Source: Ceratodon purpureus (Eukaryota; Streptophyta; Bryopsida; Pseudoditrichales; Ditrichaceae). From it: a DNA stretch of 64,000 nucleotides. The notes under the pieces are model-generated. The model saw only the letters and a list, made by a program, of their open reading frames with translations. It had not been told where the DNA came from and searched no databases. How positions within the stretch are numbered: the first letter of the stretch is position 1; each line of letters opens with the position of its first letter. The translations under genes and the position numbers were made by a program. Location of the stretch: contig CM026429.1 in assembly GCA_014871385.1 (NCBI GenBank), positions 8,603,244 through 8,667,243 on the forward strand, given 5' to 3'. Below, piece after piece: positions 1 through 12,145 of the stretch.

Positions 1-145
1 AAATAAAAAAAATATCCCCATAAACCTCTTGAAAAGACCTTTTACCACAAAAATTTTCAAAAATTTTCAAGTAAATTTGAATTTTTAGGAACCTGCCCAA
101 ATTTCAAAAACACCCATTCTAGGACAATGGCCGTTTAGGGGTTAA
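1..145. repeat. Right end of a truncated element ending in TTAGGGGTTAA
   Basis: The stretch ends with a GTTTAGGGGTTAA motif at about 133-145. It resembles the right terminus of the 577-bp element at 58030-58606, which ends GTTAGGGGTTAA. The rest of this copy would lie left of the window. Similarity is confined to the terminal motif, so this is a tentative assignment. Confidence 0.25.
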
Positions 146-1414
146 TTTCTCCACCCATTTTGCCAGTTACAAGATAAGTTGAACCAGTTTTAAACTCTGA
201 CTTGATGGTTATATTTTGAACTCTTGAATTTGTGGCGTGACTCTAGATAGCCGTTGTCTTAGTTACTTCCAAATTGTGCACCTTTCCAAAATGAAGAATA
301 TATGTGGCAAACTCCTTGTTTGTGCATTAAATTGAAATTTCAAACAATCATGATACTAGGCAAAAGTTATCTTTGGCTAAAATATCCAATTCTTATGGTT
401 TGCGACTTTCTCTAAGATAAACATTGTCCTTCAACTTTACAAGTATGCCTCTTTTTTTATTGAATAGAACAATTTCAAAAAGAAATTATTACATCATGTT
501 GAACATAAGTCTTTATAGCTTACTTATGTTGTTTCAAATAGTAGCTAATTAGAAAGCAAACTGAAACAAATTAAAAACATTGCCGGTGGAACTCATCTTT
601 TCAAAATCATCCTTTAGAATAGTTGTCATGATTACTTTCTTTGAATCATTACAAACATTTGATGTCACCAAAACACTTTCATCTTCAAACCCACTCCAAC
701 AATATCAAAGATGGTGTATAAGTTTGAAAATACAACTTAAATTGCCATCAACTTTGTATCAAACCTCTAAGCCACAATATTACCTTTAATCGCTCCAAAA
801 ATCTTGCTTAAACCACCTCTAATTTTAGCTTATTTAAATTAGATACATGAAACATATACAACTAGAAATGGGACACGTTTGGTTCCGAAGACTAATTTCT
901 TGAAAAAAATTAGTGAAAGAGAATTGTTACGAGTTGGAGTTAAATCAATAAACTAACAGTACCTCATGTGAAGACATTTTTAGTAAAAACTTATAATGAC
1001 ATTTAGAGCACAATGACGAGAAGTCCTATGCTGATATAAGAGAAGTAAATTCCCTTTTGATGTTAGAATTCAATTTTGATTGAGTATATCTAACATTAAC
1101 TTAAAGATGTCATGAGCAAAGAAGTTGCTACCTAGATAGATTGGTATTTTGAAGGTATTAAAAGGGTGGACAATATGGCTTGTACAAAACAAAGTTGCTA
1201 AGATTCATTGAAATAACAAGATGTATTTCAAGTCTCACTTCCAATGTCATTAAGGACACCAAGCAAAGTACAACACTGCCACCACCAATCCTTGTTGATG
1301 ATGAATTGTGGTTTGAAGTTAAACGTGCATCCATAGTAATGAAGTAAGAGGTAGTTGTACATAGCCTCAAGACTTTACCTCATTAAGTGGCTTGGATTTG
1401 GACTTGAATTATAT
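146..1414. other. AT-rich stretch without a recognisable gene
   Basis: Only short open frames occur, none longer than about 70 codons and none with a recognisable domain. Base composition is strongly AT-rich and I see no splice-linked reading frame. It is best treated as intergenic or decayed repeat DNA. Confidence 0.5.
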
Positions 1415-1416
1415 TA

Positions 1417-2357
1417 CCGTATGTTAAGGGCAGCTTTGGCGCTCTCTTGCCAAATATTTAATTTATTTATAATTTTAGTGTTCAGCACCAAAATATAGTA
1501 TATTCAAAATTTTGGCATCTTCCTTTTTAAATTTTTAAAAATTCGACTTCAATCATTCTTTAAATTTCTACTTAGGTTTTTATCATACACAACACTCTTG
1601 CATTGAATGACACGATAGATGTGGATGAAGAAGAGAGAATGCTCTCTCTTTTTTGTAGGTGGAGTGGAGTTGTGTCCAACAATGCATATGGGATATGTAA
1701 ACTTTGAGGTGAAGCACTAGTTAGTCTTCTTTTTTATAATACGCATAACTTTTGCATAGAATCTTCAAATGACGTAAAATTTGTTGGAGATGAAAGATTA
1801 CTTGATTCATAAACTTCTCTCAGACCAATAAAATTTCAAAAAAATTAATCTTCTATGCAAAAATGACCTCCAAAAAACTGTTATGAATGCATTTTGTTTT
1901 TTTGATCTTTACACGGCTACAATGATTTGTTCATATCGTTTGCATAAAAACTTATTTTAACACAAAACTTGTTGGAGGTGGAAAAAGGATTAATTTCTCA
2001 ACTTTTGTTAGTTGAACACAATTCTATAAAACTTCATCTTCTATGCTCAATTGGACTCCAAAAATCTGTGTACAACACATTTGAAAAGCCTCACTTAGTA
2101 TTTTGCTACTTCTTAACCCATATTCTTTGAGAACTAATGTGAGTGAGCTTGGTTACAAAGAAGCACATTCTCATCCCTTCAATTCACACATGCTTCCACT
2201 ATAAGCAAAATCCTAGTGAGAAGTAAAAAAAAATTATTTTTCGGCAATTTTGAAAAATAATTAATATTATATTTGGCAAAAGATGCCAGTAATATTCTAA
2301 AAAAATTGGCATCTATTTTTGGAATTACTTTTTGCCAAAGCTGCCCTTAACCTACGG
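1417..2357 (+). mobile_element. Non-autonomous TIR element, copy 1 (about 0.94 kb)
   Basis: The left end reads CCGTATGTTAAGGGCAGC, and the right end is its imperfect inverse (GCTGCCCTTAACCTACGG). Both ends then continue into TTTGGC or GCCAAA, giving terminal inverted repeats of about 24 bp flanked by TA on each side. There is no transposase frame inside. A second, inverted copy lies at 48486-49494; shared internal blocks include a segment near 1975-2150 that matches the complement of 48700-48850. TA flanks and no coding capacity fit a Tc1/mariner-like non-autonomous element, but the superfamily is inferred from the ends alone. Confidence 0.65.
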
Positions 2358-2359
2358 TA

Positions 2360-3370
2360 TTCTTGAAAGCCAAGAAAATAATTGAGTTTGGAAGTGCTCA
2401 ACAAATATTGGAACACCATGGAGCATTCTATTAGAATGGCTAACATAAACAAGGTGTTGAGACTGTTAGTATATCCAATAAGAAATTGATTAGAAGTTAT
2501 AATCAATTGAAGCCTGTGGATTAGAACTTTAAAATCTAAGATTCAATCTTGATATATATAAGATTTTAAGAAGATTTCTTAGGATCATTTGAACAGAGAG
2601 GCTCAAGATTAAATGGGGAGGAGTGTAGCGTTGGCTATGATAAGTCAAAACTAAGTTAATTTAGCTAAGAGGTAGTCTAGACTAAGATATTAGTTGCACT
2701 AGAACTAAGAGAACTAAGAAGGTTCTAGAAGGACTTAAGATTAGGGAAAGTATTTTTACTTTAAGAAGTAATTGTACCTTAACTTTAGAAAGCAACTAGA
2801 CATGGTGGGGAGGTATATAAGACCCTCTAAAGCTAAGAGGAACCTACTTTATATTTTCTCCAATATATATATATTTGTGTTTAAGTCTTGGGGAGTATTT
2901 TGTGGTTGGGTGGTTTATGCCAAAGACACTTAGAAGTTGGCTAGGTTTGTCTAGAGTTCTAATTGACTTAAAAGATATATATGTTACAATAAGTGTCTTA
3001 ACTTGCATATATAAGACTAAATTATTTTCAACACAACTTGTGTTTCAAATTTACATTTAGACTTTTGAATTGTAATTTTTTACTTTTTTCTTTAGTTTTT
3101 TGATTGATTTTTCTTCAACCCATGGAATACATCACCCACGATTTCACAAAATATCATCCAGTTGGATATCTTTTGATTTTATAATACGTTGTTTTTTAAT
3201 TTAATAAGTAAAAGGATTCAATTTTTAAAATTATTTTAAAGCAAAAGACCTTGTATTACTTTTGATAAAGTATTTAAAAATTGTTTGTATATATTTAAAA
3301 AGTATATAAGACCCACAAAGTAGTTTGGATTATATAATTGGTTTTTTTATATAAATATTCTCATGTATTG
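2360..3370. other. AT-rich stretch, no gene seen
   Basis: The stretch contains short frames only (up to about 70 codons) with no family resemblance. It holds many A/T runs and no convincing exon borders. Confidence 0.4.
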
Positions 3371-3377
3371 GTAACAA

Positions 3378-5035
3378 TTGAAAGTTTGTAAATATGACAT
3401 CCAAAGACGTGAGCCAAGAAAGATGTGGTGTACTTGTTGGTTTCATTATCAACCACAGAGATTTGTAATGAAAACTACTGGCGACAAACATAAGGAACAA
3501 GCTTTGAGATATACATCAAGAGAAGTTGAAAGAGCCTTAATTCCTAATACATTGCAACTAGCAACATTGGAGATCCAATTGCAAGTCCTCCCATAAGTCC
3601 TCCTAGAGATGAATATGGTAGGGCTCCTGAGGCACAAGGTGACAACTCAAATAACTTGGGCAATGAACAGCCTCTTTCATTTGATATGAATGAAGAGGTA
3701 GAAATTGGTTTAGCTGACATGGATAAAGATGTGGCCAATGATGTGGCCCATATGATGGAGAAAAAGATAAAGGTGATGTAGTAAAGGATGTGATGGTTCA
3801 CATGTCCTTGTATGCCTTAAGACATGCATTTATCAAAATGCAAAGTGAGTGGGACTCCTTCAAGTGCCCAATTGCGTGTGCTTAATGAGAATGAAGACAT
3901 GGATTGTAATTTATTGGACATGGGACTATGTTTTATAGATATTGCACACTACATATTTGACGAGACTCGAAGAATGGGGTGGACAACTGTAGACATGAGG
4001 AATGTAAGGTTTTTGTTTCAAGCATGGAGGGTTTTTTCATAGGACTATAATGGGCCGAAAGGTAGGCCGCTTGAGCATGTAGTCCGTGCAGACCACATCT
4101 TAGAGAACTTCAAATGATTTGGACCCTAGAGGAATATTGAGGCTTCCCATATGAGAGGGAAGTCCAAAGATATCAAAACATACACTCCAACAACAAAGAA
4201 GTGGAAGAAACTTTGAGGAAACTTTCATTAAGTTTTCTACTCGTAAACAGTTCTAGAAAGATGAAACCTGCATCTGCTCTGAGAATGATGAGTTAGATAT
4301 CTCTAAACAAATACTCATTGAACTTCATGAGTATCTAGATCTCCATGACAACGTAAGTGAGCACGTTGTTTACGACATATCTTGTTGTTCCTAGTGGTAT
4401 AAGAAAGATGTCTTCTACTACAGCACCATTGAAAATACCATAGTTATTAATAAATTCCTGAATAGAGTGTCTAGTAGTGAATGCGCATCCACATCAAGCT
4501 GCAAAGGGATCCTAATCGAAACACAAACACTTAAGAGAGTTTGTTCTTATGCAACTGATACAAGGCAAGCTAGTTACTCATAACAACATTTTGCTATGGA
4601 GAATTTGGGCATCTACTAGACACGTTAAGAAATGCATGTTGCGAAGAATACTTTATGAAATTGGAAATGTCGTCATTATTCAACCAAGGGATTTTAAATG
4701 TGTACCAATGAAAGCCAACATTACACAGTTCATCTATTTGTGGTATAAAATTAGAAAGATGCATGTATTTTTTGGAGCAACTCTTTATTACCTTTATAGA
4801 GCATTTAAATCAAGTGGCACTTGAGTTTGTCGAACCAATCACATGCATGCATATGATAGACACAGATCAAAAAATTGAATTTGATGAAAATTGTTTTTGG
4901 CCTATGAGCTCATTAAAGCATAATTTTATGAAGATTGGACCTACTCATGATAGGTATAAACGGAATGGCTTGAGAATTGCTTACCAAATGTGTGATAGCT
5001 TAAAGCGTGAACGTCATAATACTAGAAATACATAG
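3378..5035 (+). pseudogene. Broken coding-like fragments of unknown origin
   Basis: Several short plus-strand frames follow one another here: 3378-3596, 3824-4042, 4549-4824 and 4763-5035. Composition is slightly less AT-rich than the flanks, and frame shifts separate the pieces. The last piece contains a run with FWPMSSLKHNFMKIGP. The pattern suggests a decayed gene or transposon coding region. I do not recognise the family and no catalytic motif is visible, so it may be chance. Confidence 0.2.
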
Positions 5036-5039
5036 AAGA

Positions 5040-7800
5040 GTCACTTGAAGAATAGAAATGTGAGATGAAGCTAGTAGCCATTATAAAAGGATGCATGTAA
5101 TGAGTACCAAACTGTGAAATAAATATATATATTGATTTCAGTCTGGAAGGCATCTTACTGTGGCATATTACTTGTATTAATAAAAATGATGCACTAATGA
5201 TAAATAATATAGTTTATTTTAGCTAATTGTTTTTTACCAATGTGAAATCTATATAAGGTTTAATGAAATTTACAAAGTCCAACTAAACTTATGCACCTTG
5301 TGTCAAGAATTGCTAAAGAAACTATGTACATTAACTTATCCAATCTACTTGCCTTTGGTATGCATAGTGTAAGACATTCCACCTTATACAGTCATCGGTG
5401 TAAATAATAATGCTTTCAAATCTTAAGAGTTCACTTAAGTTTCAACAGAAATGTATTATTTGATATTCCTTTTAGAATATATATTGTACATTGTAGACTA
5501 CAGAAAGAAGGAATATCTGATGTGAATTATTATTTCATGTATTATACAAATCTGGTTACAGATGGTTGAATCAAGCCTATTTTAGCATCAGTGCAAGAAA
5601 ATTAATACTTTATATTCCTCCTTCACTATAAGGTGTTTGTAGACTACAAAAAGAATATTTGATGCAAATTATTATTTCATGTGTTACAAAAATTTAGTTA
5701 TTAATGGTTGAATCAAGTTTGTTTTAGCTTCTTGAAACAGATTGGGTCATAAATAAAATTATCATCAAATTGAACTATTTCAAAACTAGATCGATATGGT
5801 CAATATCTTTCAAAATGAAAAAGATCTAAAGTAGCCATCATTTTTGAAGTGTATGAAAACTTGTTGTTTGAAGGAACTAATGATGTTTCAGAGATTGTAT
5901 TTCATGTGTTTTTTATGTCTATGATACAACTTATGATTTAACCAATTACAAAAAAATTACATACTAAAAATAAAATTGTAATCATGATAAATTTTTAAAC
6001 TAATTGACATGTTTTACATCTTTTTTTGCAACAAAATCCATTGGAAGTATGGAAGTCACATACTATAAAGCATCTAAGTTTTGCAAAATACATCTAGTTC
6101 TTTGAAGGTTAAAATAAAATAAAATGAAATAAAGACTAATGGATAACTAAAAACAAAAACATGTCATTGGTTTTCAAAACCAAGATTGTAACTAATGACC
6201 ATATTTGTTACAGTGAGACTTTTTGCTGATTTTGAGACAAAATGCTTATTATTAAAAAATTCATTTAAAAATTAGATAAATGAAACCAAAAATAAATAAT
6301 ACTCAAATAGTAATCCTAAAATAAAAAAAAATTGAATTTTGTATTGTTATCAATCAATAGAAAACTACTAGTAAAGAGATTAAGCCGTTTATCCTCGAGT
6401 CGAGGATAAAAATGAAAGTGCAAAAGGTCTCAATATAACAAATATGGTCTTATTAGTGTAATTTTTATTTTAAATGGAATATTTTTTACATTTTTATAGC
6501 ACATAATTTGGAAACAAAAATCACAAGCACATTTAACAATTGTGCCCATCCCACTTGAAATGGGTCACAATTACTGGAGTCATGAATTTTTAATACTTTG
6601 AATTCAAATGTGATTGATGTGGCTAATCTCAAAGTAAGGGACTTAAAACATGGAATTATGGACTTTTAACATCTAGAGTTCAAATGTGACTAATGTGACT
6701 AACTCGTATTTTGGTTTTTTTTTCTTAAGTTGCTACAAGTGACCAACATTCATATGCACTAGAAGTTTGAACATGAAACCTTGCAAACCCCTTCTAAAAG
6801 TGGTCTATGATCGTAAAATATGACGTCTACTAGCTCCATGTGTGAACTTATCACAAATTGCTAGGCTCTCCATGACACTTTTATCCTTGCATGACATGCT
6901 CTCAAATGACCATTGCAATACCCCTTTTATCAAGCAGATGCTTTGTTACTATATACACGAGGCTCCTATTTACAGTGCAGATCTACCATATTGTGCAAGT
7001 CCTTGATGTTTGTTCTCAATCAGCCATCTCTCACCCACCTCTCGTTTGTGACTAACTCATATTCTCGCACAAGTTGTCCCTTCATGCCGTGTGGCACTTT
7101 GCGGTAAGTCACGGCGCTCCCTCTTTTCCTAGCCTAGCCCGACTCCTCCCAATGTCCCTGCCGCGACTACCTCCCTCGTTGCTCCTCCGTTGACGCTCCC
7201 AAGTGCCTATGCTCCCAGCCTACGGTCCCCTACTATACAATAAACTTCACTTTTACTTGGTAGTAAAGTAGGCAAGGTTCCTTGCGAACAATAATAAAAT
7301 TCAAGATTAGTGGACAACAAAATCAGTGTTGGCTCCCTCCAATCTATAATTTACAAGGATATTCATCTCACCTCAATTCTGTCTTTGCGGCAACCCAACT
7401 TGTTTGTGCTCAACCCAATACCCTCTATAGAGTACGTCAATAGCGAAAGTTCGGAGTGTATGGGTTACTCCATGGAGTAGGTAAAAAATAATTTGATTTA
7501 CATTGGATTGGAGGAAAAAAGGAGAGAAAACAAACAGAGGCATAGAGTATTCACAAAATTAGGGTTTTAAATGAACAGAGGCTATTCCTGCATTATGTAC
7601 TGTGCTTGAACAATGAACAAGACAAACACAACCCACAACCGACCCCACCCCTAAGCCCGTCACCAACACCACATAATCCCTAGATTTTACTCTCCCAAGT
7701 GTAGCCCCTCTGAAGAAAACATCGGATTAGAGATATAGCCCAGTAACGGAATTTGGATACTCCCTCCCGTACGCCGCCCAGACTTCAATGTATGGTGTGC
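5040..7800. other. AT-rich intergenic DNA with a short GC-rich island
   Basis: No gene is supported. A C-rich patch at about 7020-7230 stands out from the AT-rich surroundings but has no convincing open frame. A telo-box-like TTAGGGTTTT occurs near 7560, upstream of the HAD gene. Its promoter role is inference only. Confidence 0.4.
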
Positions 7801-7807
7801 AGCGAGC

Positions 7808-7814
7808 TATAAAG
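7808..7814 (+). promoter_or_regulatory. Candidate TATA box of the HAD hydrolase gene
   Basis: TATAAAG lies about 190 bp upstream of the ATG at 8001. It is followed by a C/A-rich leader (about 7830-7890) typical of a plant 5'UTR. Position and sequence fit a core promoter, but no transcript start is known. Confidence 0.4.
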
Positions 7815-7969
7815 ACAATGCAAACCCACAATTAGACACTCAAAACACAAACCCAAACACAAACCCAGACACACTCTCAAGCACACAGACCACATCGATC
7901 GCACGAGGCTTGGAGCTTCAGGGATCGACTCACAGCAGCACCGGATTTGCAAGGATCAGGCAGCTGGGG

Positions 7970-7994
7970 GGAGGAGGAGGAGGAGGAGGAGGGG
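7970..7994 (+). repeat. GGA microsatellite in the 5' leader of the HAD gene
   Basis: A run of about seven GGA/GAG triplets lies immediately upstream of the ATG at 8001. If the in-frame ATG at 7947 were used it would encode a Glu run. It is more likely a purine-rich 5'UTR repeat. Confidence 0.6.
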
Positions 7995-8000
7995 AAGATC

Positions 8001-10570
8001 ATGGCAGACAAGGTGCTCATCACCTTCGATGTGGACGGCACTCTCATGCAGAGCACGGGCTTGCTGGCCAACCAGCTGCACAAGAAGGCCTTCTCGCACG
8101 CGTTTCTGCAAGTGTTTGGGGTTGAGGGCACCATCGATGCTATCAAGGTCAGACTGGGATGTAGGATGTGTTTGGGGGATTGGTGGTGATGGATAGTGGA
8201 GTTTTGGGATGCATGGGTGTTGAGGCTATGGTTGTGGAGCCGAGCCGAGCTTGATGGATGTGATTGGAAAGCAATGGCAGGTTTGGGGATGTGGTTTTGG
8301 TGCTGTGATGATGGAAGGGAATTTGGTGGTTTGGTTTTGGAGTTGTATGAGCTTTTGGTGGGGTTCTCGGAGAGAGTTGGACATGTTGGACCCTAATTTT
8401 GTTTTATTTTTGTGGAATTATGGAAGGTCTGGTGTGTGTTGAGCATAGTTTTTGGAGTTTGAAATGATGAGAAAGAATTCCTGTTCTTTGACATGTGGTT
8501 ATTGTTCTATTGCGAGTGTCGTCTGGAGCTGAGGTTATCTTCAGGGATGGTGATCGAGTGATGAGGGTTTTGTTTTTCGTTCTTGTTGCATGTGTTTGTT
8601 GCTGAGTTGTGTCGGGGATTTTGTCGGGTGTAGCATCATGGGAGTACTGACCCAATGGTCATCCTCAACACGCTGGAGCACTATGGCATTCCACAAGAGG
8701 TATTTTTGTTGTGCTGATAATCTAGGGTGATAATGTGTCTTCTTTTAGTGATAGGTACTCTTTTGGTTGATGTTAGAACTATTTGAGGTTGGTGACGTCA
8801 AAATCTGTTGCTTCGTTATATGATAGTACTAAGCAGACTGAGGTTGAGCATTTTCATTCAGAGGATGATCAGCATTGAGGGTCTGAAATTCTCTGCTCAT
8901 CCATTAGAGTTATGAAATGTGATATGAGTGTCCTAATTTCCATTCAAGTCCATCTGTGTAGAGTTTGAACTTACCGAGTTTGAGTGTGGTTCCCTGGCTG
9001 GAAGTGTTTAGTTGTGATGTAAAGCAATTTAGTGCACACCAGGGACAATGTCGAACTGACAGCTCTTTTTTTGTATTTTGTCTGACTAGCTCAGTGTGGT
9101 GAATGATCTCAGTGCTTTTGTGACCATGGCAGACAGCCGCCCCAAAGCTGGGAGAGCTGAAGGCCAAGATGGTTGAGTATGCGATGCAGCATGCAAGTGA
9201 GGTCGGTGAGGGCCTAGAGGTCCTTCCTGGAGTGCGAGAGCTGCTCGAGGTTCTTTCTAGACAGGAGGAGGTGATTATTGGACTGGTACGAATCTTTACT
9301 TTACTTCGTTCAATTTTATTGATGTGCTGTTCTTGCAGCATAGCTGGGATTATGTACCCATGTATGCAGGATGCGGTAATTTAAGGATATAAATTACATG
9401 CAGAACTCTGGTGTTGAGGTCAAAACTATATGGGGCTTTGTGTGACTTCACGAAAGGCATCTTTTGGTGCCATATATTTTGGTGCATCGACTAGAGTTTC
9501 CATTCTTTGGGGAGCAAGTTACTCATGGTGATGGTTTGTGTAGATTTTAAAGTATTCAATATGCTTGGGCGTTTGGATTTCAGGTGACAGGCAACCTGGA
9601 GGATATTGCCTGGCTCAAAATGGAAGGTCTTGGTATTCGTCAGTTCTTTTCAATTCCCAATTTTGGAGGGTAATCACCTGACTCTTGGCTGTACGCTTTT
9701 ACCATTCGTAACGTTCTCATAGACTTTTGCCACAAACAATGATACCAAAAATCATACTCTAAATGGGTCTGCTCGAAGGGAACGGGGCATGTTCTCATCT
9801 GAAGGTGCACATGTTGCAGATTCATGTTTGTGAAGTATGTTCACTTTTATAGAGTCTGGGATCAAGTTATTTTTCTCTTCTGTTGAGCCATGTTCAATTT
9901 TGCAGATTTGGAAGTGATCACAGTGACAGAGGAGAATTGGTGAGAATTGCTGCAGCTCGTGCTGATCAAATGTTTCCGGGAGGCTTTCGCTTGCGTGCTC
10001 ATGTTGGAGATACGGTAAGTTAAATCTTGTGTGCTGCAAGTTCTTGCATTTGTCTTGGCTTTTTTTGATTGCTGGTGCTTTTCCTCTGGTTTGACGATGA
10101 ATATAGGCAGAGATAGTAGGTGGCTTCAATTGTAGCATGTCTAGAAAGGAGATGTAGCGTGGAGCAAAAAATATTGTGTGTTCAGTTTTCAAGGATCTGT
10201 ATTCTTCGTTGAGCACATTCTAAAGTCAGGCCTGAACACGCCTCATCAGATCATTTGGAAAAGGAATATATTGCTTAATACGGTGTAGTGATGTGTTTGC
10301 ACTGCCGGATGCTGTCACCTCTTGTTTTAAAAAGCAGATATTTGAAACTTGTTTTGATGAATATGTAAACATGTGATGGAAATACAGCCAAACGACATCC
10401 GGGCAGCAGAATTTGGTGGAGCCTTGGCAATTGGCGTCTGCACAGGGATCTTCACTCAAAAGGACTTGCGTGAGGCTAGTCACAGTGACACACCTGCCAT
10501 CATACTAGATAATCTTCTGAATGTAATGAATTTCATAAATGTACTTGGCGTACGATGTAGAGATTTCTAG
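8001..10570 (+). CDS. HAD-superfamily hydrolase (phosphatase-like), six exons
   Basis: Predicted exons are 8001-8147, 8634-8699, 9133-9285, 9584-9669, 9906-10014 and 10388-10570. They join in phase to a 247-residue protein. Motif I is DVDGTL at residues 10-15, with the nucleophile and acid/base Asp at 10 and 12. Motif II Thr lies in VTGN (about 124), and the metal-binding motif GDTPND is at 185-190. The segment between motifs I and II is long enough for a helical C1 cap, as in phosphoglycolate phosphatase-like enzymes. HAD enzymes of this class hydrolyse phosphate esters with Mg2+, but the substrate cannot be read from sequence. No transit peptide is obvious, so a cytosolic location is inferred. 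The start at 8001 has Met immediately before the motif I strand. An in-frame ATG at 7947 would add 18 residues rich in Glu, encoded by a GGA repeat. The usual motif III Lys is not obvious. Confidence 0.88.
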
Positions 10571-11460
10571 TGCATTCTATTTCAGCTTCTGTGCCTCTCT
10601 TTTCTGACTATACACCTGAACTATAAACCGAAGATTAACGGGACGGTGGACTTGGTGACCACTGTACATAGCAATTGACTTGTCTCAAAGTTAGATGGGA
10701 GTTTTGTTTAATTTCATGTCACCCAACATTTTTCCAGTGAACATCAGTTGATATTTACCTCACTTGGCTCAACTGCATTGTTTTTGATGTAGTTGGGAAT
10801 AAAATATTATAGTTCGGCTAAAACCTGTTTTACAGTCCTCAGGGTGACTTAGTTCCACAAGGATCGGTCTTCATGGAGTATAATCCACGTTTTAAAAACG
10901 TTTCTAGAGGATGGTAATCTTTCACAGGCCATAGCTGAAGGTAGAAGTACTGAAAACCGAGTGAATTTCAGATGTGCATACTTAGAACAGGGGTACAAAT
11001 AATTTAGAATTTTTGGATGGTCTGCAAAGTTAGTGCAAATCCATTCCAAAAAAAAAACACATTTTTTGAGTAAGTCTCTAATTTCTTACGAATTTTTGAG
11101 TATGCAGTCTTAGATGGACCACTAGGTGAGCATAGAGTCCTAACTTCTCTGAGGGATTGGTCCCTATAATTGTTGACTGAATGTGACTGAACGAAGTAAA
11201 AAAGTGGCCCTTTATCACTCAAAAAAAGCCATGAACTGTATAGGGCGGTTTCTAGTGATGGCTGCAGGGAGTGGGGCGTCCTACCATCCAATGCTTCGAA
11301 AACCATACCAGCAGCCAGAAGAAGCAATCGAAAACAGTGGGCAACTTGAGTGGGTGGTGCTGAAAGTCCACTTCACTTGGCATGGAGAGTCCGTACAACG
11401 GGGTGCGTTGGACCCAGGTGTAATGTGTCGAGATCTGCTCCCAACTGATCCTTTCCTCGA
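10571..11460. other. 3' flank of HAD gene, no further gene
   Basis: This stretch probably contains the 3'UTR of the hydrolase and then non-coding DNA. Short frames on both strands show no family resemblance. Confidence 0.4.
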
Positions 11461-11531
11461 CGATTTTTAAACCCGTGGACGCCGTTGCGTTAGGCCTTCC
11501 CGCCCACCTCCGATCCCCCCTTGCGCTAAAC

Positions 11532-11567
<36 letters not shown>

Positions 11568-12140
11568 CCCTCACCTCATTCTGCCCCAGTGCCTCGTATT
11601 CTTCCCTCCCCGACCTCTCTTTCACCATGGATTCGTTGCAGCGCCCCACCCCTCACCTTCGCTCTACAACCTCTCTTGTGCTCTCTTCTATTCCTCCTTA
11701 CTCACATGATTGAATTATGGAGTGCTTTCGTATGCATGTAGGGGGTGGTGGAATGTCTTGCTTGGGCGAGGGTTGTAGAAGCTAGTGTGCATTCCATGAA
11801 CCATGTGCAGGTAGTTGTGAATAGAAGGGGGGTCGTCATTCGATTGTGAGGGTGACAGTTGCGAGCCTCGAGGTGTCGCAATGCCTTCAACTCCCTACCT
11901 TCGCCCAGCAGTGGAGACGGAAGGCGTGCGAGCTCGGGGGAGGGAGAGACCCTCACCCAAAAATTGGTCCAAATCTACTTGCCATCAGAGGGTATGGAGA
12001 GGGCCGCGGAGGTGCGAAGGCGGTGGTCTAGAGGGGGGGAGTACAGACTCGTTGGCTGTGAAGCCCAGCAGTCCTCCCCTTTGCCGTGATCTGCTGCTTG
12101 AGAGGTGAGTTGCAAATAGGAGGCCGCTAATTCAAAGATG
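11460..12140. other. GC-rich block without a supported gene
   Basis: Composition is sharply more GC-rich than the neighbouring DNA. Several overlapping frames on both strands exist because stops are rare in GC-rich sequence, but none shows a domain or splice partner. It may be the remnant of a transposed gene fragment or element, together with the transposon-like frame at 12146-12946. Confidence 0.3.
11533..11575 (+). repeat. 43-base homopolymer C tract
   Basis: An uninterrupted run of about 43 C residues sits in a GC-rich block (about 11470-12110). The complementary strand is a G run able to form quadruplexes. Homopolymers of this length are also a common place for sequencing or assembly length errors. 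Confidence 0.9.
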
Positions 12141-12145
12141 AGCTA

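Noticed and set aside
9752..10216. 154-codon minus-strand frame
   Set aside because: It is antisense to HAD exon 5 and its flanking introns, with no domain.
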